A stretch of 64,000 bases of DNA from G965214625 sp965214625 (GCA_965214625.1 OZ243962.1:2666001-2730000), one strand, 5' to 3'. Positions 45,919-55,583 are shown, counted from the first letter of the stretch. The notes: a model not told the origin generated them from the letters alone. Program-made: numbers and translations.

Positions 45919-46275
45919 GTGGCGCGTATTGCTGGAATCAACCTGCCGAACCATAAACACATCGAGCTCGGTTTAACCGCGATTTATGGTATTGGGCGGA
46001 AAACTGCTCGAAAAATCTGCGATGCGACGAGGATTGATCCGACCATCAAAGTGCACGATCTGAGTGAGGAGCAGGCGGAAAAACTGCGTTCAGAGACGGC
46101 CAAGTATGAGGTGGAAGGCGACCTGAGACGGGAAGTATCAATGAACATAAAGCGATTGATGGACCTCGGATGTTATCGGGGACTGCGGCATCGCAGGGGG
46201 CTGCCAGTCAATGGACAGCGCACGAAAACAAACGCGCGTACCAGAAAGGGTCCGCCTCGAGCTGTTAAGAAATAG
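45919..46275 (+). CDS. rpsM: 30S ribosomal protein S13
   Basis: 118 residues from a GTG start (family start MARIAGINLPNHKH). Motifs IYGIGRKTARKIC and RGLRHRRGLPVNGQRTKTNARTRKG (cited in parts). S13 is a 30S head protein contacting L5 and P-site tRNA. In E. coli the S4 repressor binds the leader in front of this gene; I could not confirm the pseudoknot here. Confidence 0.97.
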   Translation: MARIAGINLPNHKHIELGLTAIYGIGRKTARKICDATRIDPTIKVHDLSEEQAEKLRSETAKYEVEGDLRREVSMNIKRLMDLGCYRGLRHRRGLPVNGQRTKTNARTRKGPPRAVKK

Positions 46276-46305
46276 CGCGGTAACGAGACTGAAGATAGAT
46301 CAATC

Positions 46306-46704
46306 ATGGCCAAGGCGAGTACATCGAAAACCAAATCCAGGGTGAAGGTCAGAAAAAATGTCACCGAAGGGATTGCGCATATCCACGCGACATTCAACAA
46401 CACCATTGTGACCATTTCTGACCGGCACGGTGATACGCTCTGTTGGGCGTCGGCCGGTAACTCGGGATTCAAGGGATCCCGGAAAAGCACGCCCTATGCG
46501 GCCCAAATGGCGGCCGAAGCCTGTGGTAAAAAGGCCCAGGAAATGGGGGTCAGACAACTCGAGGTGAAAATCAAGGGACCAGGCCCCGGACGGGAATCGG
46601 CCGTGCGCTCCCTCAATGCACTGGGTTTCGAGATACATGCGATATCGGATATCACTCCGATTCCTCATAATGGCTGCCGACCACCGAAGCGTCGTCGCGT
46701 TTAG
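46306..46704 (+). CDS. rpsK: 30S ribosomal protein S11
   Basis: 132 residues. Central motif ATFNNTIVTISDRHGD and the C-terminal signature ITPIPHNGCRPPKRRRV. S11 shapes the 30S platform near the E site. Confidence 0.98.
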   Translation: MAKASTSKTKSRVKVRKNVTEGIAHIHATFNNTIVTISDRHGDTLCWASAGNSGFKGSRKSTPYAAQMAAEACGKKAQEMGVRQLEVKIKGPGPGRESAVRSLNALGFEIHAISDITPIPHNGCRPPKRRRV

Positions 46705-46737
46705 CCGCCGTTAAAACCGTCTCAATGAAGTAGTGAC

Positions 46738-47361
46738 ATGGCAAGATACATAGGTCCGACCTGTAAACTCGCTCGCCGCGAAGGAACTGATTTATTTCTG
46801 AAAAGTCCCGCCCGACGGATTGATGAGAAGTGTAAATTCGATCGGGTTCCCGGTGTCAAAGTCGGTGGTCGACGCCCCCGGACCACGGTTTACGGAATCC
46901 AATTGAGGGAAAAACAAAAGCTGAGAAGGATTTACGGGATCATGGAGAAGCAATTCAGAAACTATTACAAGACAGCCGCTCGCTTGTCCGGGTCGACCGG
47001 TCTCAATCTGCTCCAGCTCTTGGAGAGTCGTTTGGACAACGTGGTCTATCGACTTGGCTTCGGCGTGACACGGGCCGAGGCAAGACAACTGGTCAGTCAC
47101 AAATCGGTAATGGTGAACGGCCACAAGGTCAATATCCCTTCTTACCAGGTGAAAGCAGGGGATGAGATCGAAATTGTCGAAAAAAGCAAGCAACAGTTAA
47201 GGATTGCGTCCGCTTTGGCGATTGCTGACCAGATCGGTTTTGTTCCTTGGGTGGAAGTGGACGTCAAGGGTGTCAAGGGGTTGTTCAAATCACTGCCCGA
47301 AAGAGCGGATTTGCCGCCGGATATTAACGAGGCCCTGGTCGTCGCGCTTTATTCCAAATAG
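46738..47361 (+). CDS. rpsD: 30S ribosomal protein S4
   Basis: 207 residues. The S4 RNA-binding domain (about residues 95-160) contains RLDNVVYRLGFGVTRAEAR and VSHKSVMVNG. It nucleates 30S assembly, and in E. coli represses the alpha operon. No zinc-binding cysteine motif at the N-terminus. Confidence 0.98.
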   Translation: MARYIGPTCKLARREGTDLFLKSPARRIDEKCKFDRVPGVKVGGRRPRTTVYGIQLREKQKLRRIYGIMEKQFRNYYKTAARLSGSTGLNLLQLLESRLDNVVYRLGFGVTRAEARQLVSHKSVMVNGHKVNIPSYQVKAGDEIEIVEKSKQQLRIASALAIADQIGFVPWVEVDVKGVKGLFKSLPERADLPPDINEALVVALYSK

Positions 47362-47422
47362 CGCGCTGATCGCGAATTTTATTTATTTTGGTTTTAACTT
47401 CGTTGCACTGCGAGGAGAACAG

Positions 47423-48439
47423 ATGAAGGACCCCACGGTAGAATTTCTAAGGCCACGTTTGCTTGAAGCAAAAACGATTGACGAGCGACATTCCCGTATT
47501 ACCATCGAGCCCCTTGAAAGGGGGTTCGGGCATACCCTGGGGAATGCGCTTCGACGTATTTTGCTGTCTTCCATGCCCGGATGTGCGGTCACTGAAGTCA
47601 GGATTGAGGGTGTCTTGCATGAATATTCAACACTTGAGGGGGTGCAGGAGGATGTGATTGATATCCTGATGAATCTCAAGTCACTGTCAATCATCATGCA
47701 TGATCGCAACGAAGCGCTGTTGAGATTGCGTAAAAAGGGGCCGGGTGTGGCAACGGCGGGGGATATCGAACTCAACGACGATGTCGAGATCGTCGATCCC
47801 AATCACCACATTGCGACCCTGTCCAAAGAAACTGAGCTGGATATGGAACTTACCATTCGTCGGGGGAGAGGGTATGAAATGGCGGAAAATCGCCTGCGGT
47901 CGAATGATGAGACGCGGGCCGTGGGTGTGATTCAACTGGATGCCTCCTACAGTCCGATTACCAATATTTCCTATGCGGTGGAAGATGCCCGTGTGGGCCA
48001 GAGAACCGATCTGGATCGATTGGTTCTCGATATCAAGTCCAACGGCTCCATTGATCCCGAGACCGCGGTGCGAAGAGCCGCCACGATTTTGCATGACCAG
48101 ATTTCGGTGTTCGTCAATCTGGAAGAGTCCATGGTGCAAAATCAGATTGAAGAGGAGCCTGAAATTGATCCGGTACTGTTAAGGCCGGTTGACGACCTTG
48201 AATTGACAGTCCGTTCGGCAAACTGCCTGAAAGCGGAAAACATCTATTATATCGGCGATCTGGTTCAGCACACCGAAACCGAGTTGCTCAAAACCCCCAA
48301 TCTCGGTAAGAAATCACTCACTGAGATCAAGGATGTGCTGGCACAGCGTAATCTGGTACTCGGTGTTGTCCTTGACAATTGGCCGCCGCCTTCGATTGCG
48401 AAAGAAGAAGAGCGGCATGGCTTGGGAATGGTGTTTTAG
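47423..48439 (+). CDS. rpoA: DNA-directed RNA polymerase subunit alpha
   Basis: 338 residues from the ATG at 47423, with GAGGAGAAC as ribosome site. Readings that begin earlier inside rpsD are rejected. The N-terminal dimerisation domain has GFGHTLGNALRRILLSSMPG. The C-terminal domain has LTVRSANCLKAENI, with the arginine that reads UP elements (Arg265 in E. coli), then NLGKKSLTEIKDVL. Confidence 0.98.
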   Translation: MKDPTVEFLRPRLLEAKTIDERHSRITIEPLERGFGHTLGNALRRILLSSMPGCAVTEVRIEGVLHEYSTLEGVQEDVIDILMNLKSLSIIMHDRNEALLRLRKKGPGVATAGDIELNDDVEIVDPNHHIATLSKETELDMELTIRRGRGYEMAENRLRSNDETRAVGVIQLDASYSPITNISYAVEDARVGQRTDLDRLVLDIKSNGSIDPETAVRRAATILHDQISVFVNLEESMVQNQIEEEPEIDPVLLRPVDDLELTVRSANCLKAENIYYIGDLVQHTETELLKTPNLGKKSLTEIKDVLAQRNLVLGVVLDNWPPPSIAKEEERHGLGMVF

Positions 48440-48441
48440 CA

Positions 48442-48816
48442 ATGAGACATAGAAAATCAGGACGAAAACTGAATCGTACTTCCGCGCATCGTAAAGCGAT
48501 GCTCGGCAACATGACCAATTCGTTGTTCCGTCATGAACTGATCAAGACCACACTGCCAAAGGCCAAGGAACTCCGGCGGGTCGCTGAACCGCTGATTACA
48601 CGGGGAAAGGAATCCAGTGTGGCCAACCGACGATTCGTCTTTGCCCGACTCCGGGACCGTGAAATCGTCAGCAAGCTGTTTGATGATCTCGGTCCGCACT
48701 ACAAGTCACGGCCAGGCGGCTATTTGAGAATTCTCAAATGCGGGTTTCGGAAGGGAGATAATGCCCCGATGGCGTATGTTCAGCTGGTAGATCGGCAATC
48801 GGATGACGAGGTGTGA
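48442..48816 (+). CDS. rplQ: 50S ribosomal protein L17
   Basis: 124 residues from the ATG at 48442, two bases after rpoA. The family start MRHRKSGRKLNRTSAHR is seen; an upstream in-frame ATG in rpoA is rejected. It ends the str-S10-spc-alpha series in this window. Confidence 0.98.
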   Translation: MRHRKSGRKLNRTSAHRKAMLGNMTNSLFRHELIKTTLPKAKELRRVAEPLITRGKESSVANRRFVFARLRDREIVSKLFDDLGPHYKSRPGGYLRILKCGFRKGDNAPMAYVQLVDRQSDDEV

Positions 48817-48828
48817 CAGAGATCCCGT

Positions 48829-48881
48829 CTCAGGATTGTACGACCTGTGTTGTCTGCTTGTCGTGGCGGTGAAATCCTGAG
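48829..48881 (+). terminator. Possible terminator hairpin after rplQ
   Basis: CTCAGGATT (48829-48837) pairs perfectly with AATCCTGAG (48873-48881), just downstream of the last gene of the alpha block. The loop is long and the T-run is poor, so it may instead protect the 3' end or work with Rho. Confidence 0.4.
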
Positions 48882-49123
48882 CGTGTGTTTCGTGGTGTGA
48901 TCGCCTCTTTGGTAGTCTGAAACAGGTCGGTGCCTGCTTGGCCGGACATGGGTTTTCAAGGGGTGCTGGAAACGAAACCGGGCCAATCGACGGTGTGTAT
49001 GATAGCCTTCCCGTTTCAGGTCACGCTATTGGCCGCCACCAGTGATCGTGGCAGCGTCCTGTCAATACTGACAGTGGAGAGTCAATCAGAAGATACAGGA
49101 CCGCAGACGGTACGCGCAGCAGC
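48882..49123. other. rplQ-rlmE intergenic remainder
   Basis: No gene is supported. A small inverted repeat CTGTCA/TGACAG stands near 49060-49076. A TATGAT at 48998-49003 could be a -10 box for rlmE but lacks a good -35. Confidence 0.35.
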
Positions 49124-49795
49124 ATGTCAAAAAATCGGCAAAGTAGGCATACCAGACACTGGTTGCAACGACAAAACCGTGATCCGTATGTCAAACGGGC
49201 CCGTCAGCAGGGTTATCGGTCCAGAGCAGTCTATAAACTGATCCAGATAATCGAAAAGTACCGGTTGATCCAATCGCATTCACTGATCGCCGACCTGGGG
49301 TCTGCACCGGGTGGGTGGTCCCAATACCTGTCCCGGTTGGTGGCGGGCCCGGGCCAGATTTTCAGTGTCGATTTGTTGCCGATGCCATCGGTCAGTAATG
49401 TATGCTTTATCCAGGGCGACTTCACCTGTCCGGCGGTGGTGGACCAGATATGCGAAAAAATCCAAAATCGGAAATTGGATATTGTATTGTCAGATATGGC
49501 CCCCAATATATCCGGTATACAGGTGGCAGATCAGGCTCGGGCTGAAGCATTGCACAGTGCGGTATTGCGGTTTTGTGATCGTGCCTTGGGAAAGGGCGGC
49601 AGTCTGCTGATAAAAGTATTTGCGGGTGAAACCATGCAATCGACACAGCGGCGTTTGGCCAAGTGTTTTGCCTGCGTACAAACGATCAAACCGGATGCGT
49701 CGAGAGCGCATTCAAAAGAGATTTATCTGTTGGCACGTCACTTCGGGGGGCTTACGACGCACGCGGATAGGAAGATTTCCGCAGATATCGTATAA
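49124..49795 (+). CDS. rlmE: 23S rRNA (uridine2552-2'-O)-methyltransferase RlmE (FtsJ/RrmJ)
   Basis: 223 residues. The SAM motif is DLGSAPGGWSQY. The catalytic tetrad falls at Lys38 (AVYKL), Asp124 (SDMAPN), Lys164 (IKVFAGE) and Glu199 (SKEIY), exactly the E. coli numbers. It methylates U2552 in the A loop late in 50S assembly. The rlmE-ftsH order is conserved. Confidence 0.97.
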   Translation: MSKNRQSRHTRHWLQRQNRDPYVKRARQQGYRSRAVYKLIQIIEKYRLIQSHSLIADLGSAPGGWSQYLSRLVAGPGQIFSVDLLPMPSVSNVCFIQGDFTCPAVVDQICEKIQNRKLDIVLSDMAPNISGIQVADQARAEALHSAVLRFCDRALGKGGSLLIKVFAGETMQSTQRRLAKCFACVQTIKPDASRAHSKEIYLLARHFGGLTTHADRKISADIV

Positions 49796-49854
49796 TCTCA
49801 CAGACCATGCAATGATTTGGTGTGCGACAGGTCATCCAACCAGGAACAATATAA

Positions 49855-51777
49855 TTGCCTAATATGACAAAAAATATTTTGCTTTGGTTAGTGATAGCCA
49901 TGGTGCTGATGTCGGTTTTCAACAATTTTACCAATCCGACCGGCAAGTCCAGCAGGGAAATTGATTACTCGACCTTTCTGTCCCAAGTCAAAGAAGGTCG
50001 TATCTCAGCCGTTGAAATCGACAACGAAGTGATTAGCGGGGTTACGCATAATGGAGAGAAGTTTGTAACCTATGCACCCAATGATCCCAAACTGGTCGAT
50101 GATCTGTTTTCCAATGGGGTAGAGATTACTGCTAAAAAGGAAGAGGAAACCTCTCTTCTGGTCCACCTGCTGATCAGTTCATTTCCTATTTTGCTGTTGA
50201 TCGGGGTATGGATATTCTTCATGAAACAGATGCAAGGCGGAGGGAAAGGCGGTGCATTGAGTTTTGGTAAAAGCAAAGCCAAGCTGCTGACCGAGGACAA
50301 GAACCAGGTGACCTTTGCCGATGTGGCAGGGGTTGATGAGGCCAAGGAGGAAGTCGAGGAACTCGTCGAGTTTCTCAAAGATCCGTCCCGTTTCAAGAAA
50401 CTGGGGGGACGGATACCCCGAGGAGTGCTGATGACCGGGAGCCCGGGCACGGGTAAAACACTGTTGGCGAAGGCCATTGCCGGCGAGGCGAAAGTCCCGT
50501 TTTTCACTATATCCGGGTCTGATTTTGTCGAGATGTTTGTCGGTGTTGGCGCATCCAGAGTCAGGGATATGTTCGAACAGGCAAAGAAGAATGCACCGTG
50601 TATCATCTTTATTGATGAGATTGATGCGGTAGGGCGGCAACGCGGTGCGGGTCTGGGTGGAGGACATGATGAGAGAGAACAGACACTGAACCAGCTTCTG
50701 GTCGAAATGGATGGTTTTGAAGCCGGTGAAGGGGTGATTGTGATTGCCGCAACGAACCGTCCGGATGTGTTGGATCCGGCCTTGTTGCGACCGGGTCGTT
50801 TTGACCGTCAGGTGACTGTTCCGTTGCCTGATATACGGGGCCGTGAAGCCATACTGAAAGTCCATATGAAAAAGGTCCCACTGAACGACGATATCGATCC
50901 GGCAATTATTGCCCGTGGCACGCCGGGTTTCTCCGGGGCCGACTTGGCTAACCTGATTAATGAGGCGGCGTTATTTGCGGCACGACAGGACAAGAAGCTG
51001 GTCAGCATGGAGGAGTTTGAAAAGGCCAAGGACAAGGTCCTGATGGGCGTCGAGCGACGCTCCATTATTATGCCCGAAGAGGAACGAAAGAATACTGCCT
51101 ACCATGAGTCCGGCCATACGGTGGTTGCAAAGGTGCTGAGGGAGAATACGGACCCGGTCCATAAAGTCACGATTATACCGAGAGGGCGGGCCTTGGGAGT
51201 GACGATGCAGTTGCCTGAAGAGGATCGCTACAGCCACAATCGAGCCTACCTTCTGGCCCGGATAGCGGTCTTGATGGGAGGACGAATTGCAGAGGAGTTG
51301 TTTATGCAGCAGATGACGACCGGTGCATCGAATGATTTTGAGCAGGCGACCCAGATGGCGCAGAACATGGTGGCACGATGGGGCATGAGTGATGTGCTGG
51401 GACCACGTGTCTACGGCGAAAACCAAAGTGAAATTTTTCTTGGAAGAGAAATGTCGACGCATCGAAACGTCAGTCCTGAAACGGCGGAAAAGGTGGAAAG
51501 GGAAATTACCCGAATTATTGAAAATGAATACCAGCGTGCACGCGGTATTCTTGAAGAAAATCGGGACAAGGTCGAGGTGATGGCGCAGGCACTCCTTGAA
51601 TGGGAGACGCTGGATGCGGATCAGGTCGATGAAATCATGGCAGGCAAGACGCCAACGCCACCGGATTCAACCGGTTCAGGTAATAATCGGTCCGGGAATG
51701 TGAAACACGAACCCGAGAAGGATGATCGTGAAGCCGTGTTTCTTGATGAGGGGGACTTGGGTTTAACGGATCCGTAG
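49855..51777 (+). CDS. ftsH: ATP-dependent zinc metalloprotease FtsH
   Basis: 640 residues from a TTG start with AGGA 9-12 bases upstream. An ATG at 49864 is the alternative and is the conserved MxKN start; the longer form parallels the E. coli MSDMAKN variant. Two membrane spans (about 5-23 and 101-123) flank a periplasmic domain. The AAA Walker A is GSPGTGKT (195-202), where GPPGTGKT is usual. The zinc motif is HESGH (417-421). It degrades membrane and short-lived proteins, such as LpxC in E. coli. Confidence 0.97.
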   Translation: MPNMTKNILLWLVIAMVLMSVFNNFTNPTGKSSREIDYSTFLSQVKEGRISAVEIDNEVISGVTHNGEKFVTYAPNDPKLVDDLFSNGVEITAKKEEETSLLVHLLISSFPILLLIGVWIFFMKQMQGGGKGGALSFGKSKAKLLTEDKNQVTFADVAGVDEAKEEVEELVEFLKDPSRFKKLGGRIPRGVLMTGSPGTGKTLLAKAIAGEAKVPFFTISGSDFVEMFVGVGASRVRDMFEQAKKNAPCIIFIDEIDAVGRQRGAGLGGGHDEREQTLNQLLVEMDGFEAGEGVIVIAATNRPDVLDPALLRPGRFDRQVTVPLPDIRGREAILKVHMKKVPLNDDIDPAIIARGTPGFSGADLANLINEAALFAARQDKKLVSMEEFEKAKDKVLMGVERRSIIMPEEERKNTAYHESGHTVVAKVLRENTDPVHKVTIIPRGRALGVTMQLPEEDRYSHNRAYLLARIAVLMGGRIAEELFMQQMTTGASNDFEQATQMAQNMVARWGMSDVLGPRVYGENQSEIFLGREMSTHRNVSPETAEKVEREITRIIENEYQRARGILEENRDKVEVMAQALLEWETLDADQVDEIMAGKTPTPPDSTGSGNNRSGNVKHEPEKDDREAVFLDEGDLGLTDP

Positions 51778-51805
51778 CGGTTCCACCTGATTGATAATCA
51801 AGACA

Positions 51806-53152
51806 ATGTCCGGGTCATTGTTTGGCACCGATGGTGTCAGGGGGAAAGTCGGCCGGGAACCGATCACGCCTGTCACCGTGATGAAGCTGGGGTGGGCTGC
51901 CGGGTCGGTATTTTCTGAAGTTGGGACAGGGAATCAGGTTCTGATCGGCAAGGATACGCGCATTTCCGGTTATCTGCTTGAATCAGCACTGGAGGCCGGG
52001 TTTTCAGCTGCAGGGATGAATATCTCATTGATCGGGCCCATGCCCACGCCAGGTATTGCCTACCTGACCCGCACGACCGGAGCGTGTGCCGGCGTCGTGA
52101 TCAGCGCCTCTCACAATCCCTATTACGATAACGGTATCAAGTTTTTTTCGGCACAAGGGACCAAGCTGGCTGACCAGATACTGGAAAAAATAGAAGCACG
52201 GATGTTGCAACCAATGGAGTGTGTCGATTCCTCACGATTAGGCAAAGCAGAACGGTTTGTGGCTGCGCATGAACGCTATATCGATTATTGCAAGAGCACG
52301 CTGGGCAAGGGGCTGAATCTGTCCCGTCTTAAAGTGGTCGTGGACTGTGCCAATGGCGCAGCGTATGAGATTGCACCACGTGTATTTTCCGAGTTGGGGG
52401 CAGAGACGATTGCGATTTCCAATCAACCCGACGGACTGAATATCAATCAACAATGCGGGTCGACCGATCTGTCACGGATCAAAGCGGAAGTTATCCGCTG
52501 TGGCGCGGACTTGGGATTGGCCCTCGATGGTGATGCAGACCGGGTATTACTGATTGATGGGATGGGTAATACCATTGATGGTGATCAAATCCTTTACATC
52601 TTGTCACAACAGCGTATGGCAAATGGCGGATTGCAGGGTGGCGTGGTTGGTACCGTCATGTCCAATTTGGGCTTGGAGTTGGCGCTGAAACGACAGTCGG
52701 TCCCTTTCGTTCGAACGGAAGTGGGTGACCGGTATGTCTACAAGGCACTGATGGCTCACGATTGGCGTCTTGGTGGAGAGACATCAGGGCATATTATCTG
52801 CCTCGACAAAAATTCCACCGGAGACGGTATTGTCGCCGCCCTGGAAGTGCTAGAGGCCATGTTGGCGACCGGTCAGACGTTGGCCGACCTGGTGCAGTGC
52901 ATGGAAGTCTACCCGCAGCACACGATCAACGTTCCGGTCGGTGATATGGCGGGCGCTGACCTGGTCAAGACAGCGCCAGTGACCGATGCGATCGCCCAGG
53001 TGAAAGCGGACCTGGGCACAAGGGGCCGGGTGGTTTTAAGGCCCTCGGGGACGGAGCCACTGGTACGGGTGATGATCGAAGGGGAAGACAGGGACGAGAT
53101 TATCCAGTTTGCCCAATACCTGGCCGGTGCGGTCGAATCGACCGTGTTATGA
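51806..53152 (+). CDS. glmM: Phosphoglucosamine mutase
   Basis: 448 residues from the ATG at 51806 (MSGSLFGTDGVRGKVG); an in-frame TTG at 51791 is less likely. The phosphoserine motif ISASHNP places the active Ser at 102, as in E. coli. The metal loop DGDADRVLLID and the C-terminal RPSGTEPLVRVMIEG phosphate-binding loop are present. It converts glucosamine-6-phosphate to the 1-phosphate for cell wall and lipid A precursors. folP, which often stands between ftsH and glmM, is absent. Confidence 0.97.
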   Translation: MSGSLFGTDGVRGKVGREPITPVTVMKLGWAAGSVFSEVGTGNQVLIGKDTRISGYLLESALEAGFSAAGMNISLIGPMPTPGIAYLTRTTGACAGVVISASHNPYYDNGIKFFSAQGTKLADQILEKIEARMLQPMECVDSSRLGKAERFVAAHERYIDYCKSTLGKGLNLSRLKVVVDCANGAAYEIAPRVFSELGAETIAISNQPDGLNINQQCGSTDLSRIKAEVIRCGADLGLALDGDADRVLLIDGMGNTIDGDQILYILSQQRMANGGLQGGVVGTVMSNLGLELALKRQSVPFVRTEVGDRYVYKALMAHDWRLGGETSGHIICLDKNSTGDGIVAALEVLEAMLATGQTLADLVQCMEVYPQHTINVPVGDMAGADLVKTAPVTDAIAQVKADLGTRGRVVLRPSGTEPLVRVMIEGEDRDEIIQFAQYLAGAVESTVL

Positions 53153-53177
53153 CAACTGCGGCGTCATTGATGCCGAC

Positions 53178-53660
53178 TTATCCTTCGCTGTTGATGACGG
53201 TTTTGAGGTAGGCGAGGACCTTATCAGGATGGTCTGCCGCCTTGGGGACTTTCTTCCAGTGCTTTGCAACGTTTCCATCTGGGGTGATTACGACAGTCGA
53301 GCGTATGGTGCCGACGGTCTTTCTTCCGTACAGTATTTTTTCGCCCCACGCACCATATCGTTCCATCACTTTTTTCGTCGGATCGCAAAGCAGTTGAAAG
53401 GGCAGTTTGAATTTGTCAATAAAACGCACATGGGACTCTGCACTGTCGGGTGATACCCCTAAAATGACCGCGTCCATTTCCTCAAATTGCAGAATATTGT
53501 CCCTGAATCCGCAGGCTTCTTTGGTACACCCCGGGGTATCGTCTTTCGGATAAAAGTAGAGAATAATGTATTTCCCGCGCAAACTCTCCAAAGCGACGGG
53601 TTCCCCGTATTGATTGGGCAATGTAAAAGCCGGGGCTGACTGACCTTCTTCGATAGGCAT
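53178..53660 (-). CDS. bcp: BCP-type thioredoxin-dependent peroxiredoxin
   Basis: 160 residues from the ATG at 53658-53660; a longer open frame upstream has no family similarity. YPKDDTPGCTKEACGFRD holds the peroxidatic Cys45 and resolving Cys50, the atypical 2-Cys pattern of E. coli BCP. It reduces peroxides in the cytoplasm. It is 31 bases downstream of the bactofilin gene on the same strand, and its 3' end faces glmM. Confidence 0.95.
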   Translation of the reverse strand: MPIEEGQSAPAFTLPNQYGEPVALESLRGKYIILYFYPKDDTPGCTKEACGFRDNILQFEEMDAVILGVSPDSAESHVRFIDKFKLPFQLLCDPTKKVMERYGAWGEKILYGRKTVGTIRSTVVITPDGNVAKHWKKVPKAADHPDKVLAYLKTVINSEG

Positions 53661-53691
53661 GGTATGGGTGTTTGATACAGTCGGTTGATGA

Positions 53692-54153
53692 TTATTTTCG
53701 GTCCTTTGACAAACTCCGATACGGTGGCTTGCCGTCACTGAGAGAGGGCCGGCTGCTTCGCAGTTCACTGGGTGGAAGCGTATTGGATTTTTCATCCATG
53801 TCAACAGAACCTTTAAACTGACAACCGTCATTCAAGACTACCCGAGGTGCCCTGATATCGCCGTTCAGCCGACCAGATGGTTTGATTGTGACTTGTGTCG
53901 TGGCCCGTAGTTCGCCTTTGACTTCACCGAGAATGGTAATATTTTTGGCGATGATATTCGCCTTGATCTTGCCGGTTTCTCCGACGATAACATCATTGGT
54001 TCTAAAATCAATCAGTCCTTCGACTTCTCCGTCGATATGAATGTTTTCCTTTCCGCTTACAGTACCTGCAATAATGATCGTGGGGCCGATCATCGACTTT
54101 GATTCTATCAAATGTTTCTGTTGATCTGTCAGGATCGGTGTCTTTTGACTCAT
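53692..54153 (-). CDS. Bactofilin family cytoskeletal protein
   Basis: 153 residues. The central part (about 22-115) is the beta-helical bactofilin core with repeated GxI/V steps (IIAGTVSGKENIHIDGEVEG, IIAKNITILGEVKGEL, NGDIRAPRVVLNDGCQFKG). A short polar N-terminus and a Ser/Lys-rich disordered C-terminus flank it. Bactofilins polymerise without nucleotide and act in shape, stalk or division-site functions. It probably forms an operon with bcp. Confidence 0.9.
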   Translation of the reverse strand: MSQKTPILTDQQKHLIESKSMIGPTIIIAGTVSGKENIHIDGEVEGLIDFRTNDVIVGETGKIKANIIAKNITILGEVKGELRATTQVTIKPSGRLNGDIRAPRVVLNDGCQFKGSVDMDEKSNTLPPSELRSSRPSLSDGKPPYRSLSKDRK

Positions 54154-54789
54154 AAGTATACTTTCTATTCCGATAGTGAATGAACGAAGGTGATCGCGGA
54201 CGGTCGAACGGAACTCCCCGTCTTGATTAACCGTAGGATAGCAGTTTGTTCCGAGATGTTGAATGAGTATGACACCTTTTCAATATGACGAATCAACTGT
54301 ACAAACCGTTTTGTCAAGATAGCGATAAATCATATCATATTCAACCAGTCTGCTGCTTTGGTCAAGTATAGGTCTCTTTGGGATTGCTCCCTCCTCCCCG
54401 GTGGCAATAGGCAATACACTCGGGCCGACGCTGTATGATCGTTGGACATGCTCTTTGCCTGCTTTTCAACGCATACAGATACTCGTTTGATGGCATGCTT
54501 CCGAAGGAGTATTGACAGGCAGTGCCAGGATAATGGCCTCATATTTAAAAGTGATCTCACCGAAAGATCTTCTGTTTGGAGTCGAATTTCGTCATCTAAA
54601 ATCGAAATATTATCTGTAATTTATTGAAGTAAAATATTTTTCTTGTCTGAAATTGTTCCTGTCCAAATTATTGTCATTGCCTGTTGTTCGGTCTTGTATC
54701 GCATTAATGGACAATGTTTCCGAGAATGCCAAGAGGTTGTGGTTAAAGTCGGAAATGCGATATTACTCTCGTGCAGATGATGGTCGAAG
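54154..54789. other. 636-base gene-poor A+T-rich stretch
   Basis: Visibly more A+T-rich than the rest, with no open frame on either strand that shows family similarity. It presumably holds the bactofilin promoter near its left end. The right part (54590-54680) is especially A/T-rich. No repeat structure or tRNA found. Next to a decayed gene, so it may be degraded sequence. Confidence 0.45.
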
Positions 54790-55464
54790 ATGAAATTGAT
54801 GATCGGCAACTACCATTACTCCACTTGGTCGATGTGCCCCTGGTTGTTCGTGTACAAGCATCGTTTGCCGGTCGAGGTAATGCGCTATGACCTGTCCCGC
54901 AGTACTATGCGTCGGGTTCTTTCGAAGCGGTTTTCCAATGGCAAGGTACCCATTTTGCTGGATGGTGCTGCCGAAGTATCGGATTCTCTCGCCATCTTGG
55001 AATATCTGGGGGAGCGTTTCCTGATACACAGCCGTGGCCAGAAGAACCAGAGGCTCGCGCTGTGGCACGGTCCGTGAGTGCGGAAATGCATTCCAGCTTT
55101 GGTGCACTGCGGAACGAGGCGCCGATGAACCTGCGTCGCTGTTTCCCCCGGATACAAGCTCAGTGAGGCGGCAGTTACGGATATACATCGAATTCAGGCA
55201 GTCTGGCGTTATTGACGGGATCGTTTTGCAGGTAGCGGCCCTTGGCTGCTTGGATCGTTCACCATCGCCGATGCAATGTATGCGCCGGTTGTGATGCGCT
55301 TTCGCAGTGTTTCGGTGGAACTTGATGCGGAGGCGACCGGCTATTGTCGCACCGTGGAAAGTGACCCGTCAGTCCACGAATGGATTCGTCAGGGTCTGGC
55401 AGTAACCTGTTGTGTCGATGAGGATGAACTGGATTGGCTGTCGGAACCGGTCATGGACCTCTAG
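54790..55464 (+). pseudogene. Glutathione S-transferase pseudogene
   Basis: The first frame (54790-55074) gives MKLMIGNYHYSTWSMCPWL, then GKVPILLDGAAEVSDSLAI and LEYLGERF, a thioredoxin-like GST N-terminal domain. Near 55020 one base is lost: the next frame reads DTQPWPEEPEARAVARSV then SAEMHSSFGALRNEAPMNL. Near 55155 a second shift leads to KLSEAAVTDIHRIQAVWRY. An in-frame TGA follows (55215-55217), and the same frame continues with RDRFAGSGPWLLGSFTIADA and ends at TAG 55464. Two frameshifts plus a stop in otherwise clean GST sequence indicate recent inactivation. Confidence 0.9.
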
Positions 55465-55583
55465 GACGTTGGCTCCATTGACTGCTAGTCATGCGGTATT
55501 GATGGGCCTAATGGCTGCACTCGACCGACAAAAGTCAGAGCATGCCGATGTCAAACGTTAAGGGTCTATCCTTGATTACATAG

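Noticed and set aside
55200..55217. TGA in the GST remnant as a selenocysteine codon
   Set aside because: The same gene also carries two frameshifts, and no selenocysteine insertion element or GST selenoprotein pattern is apparent.
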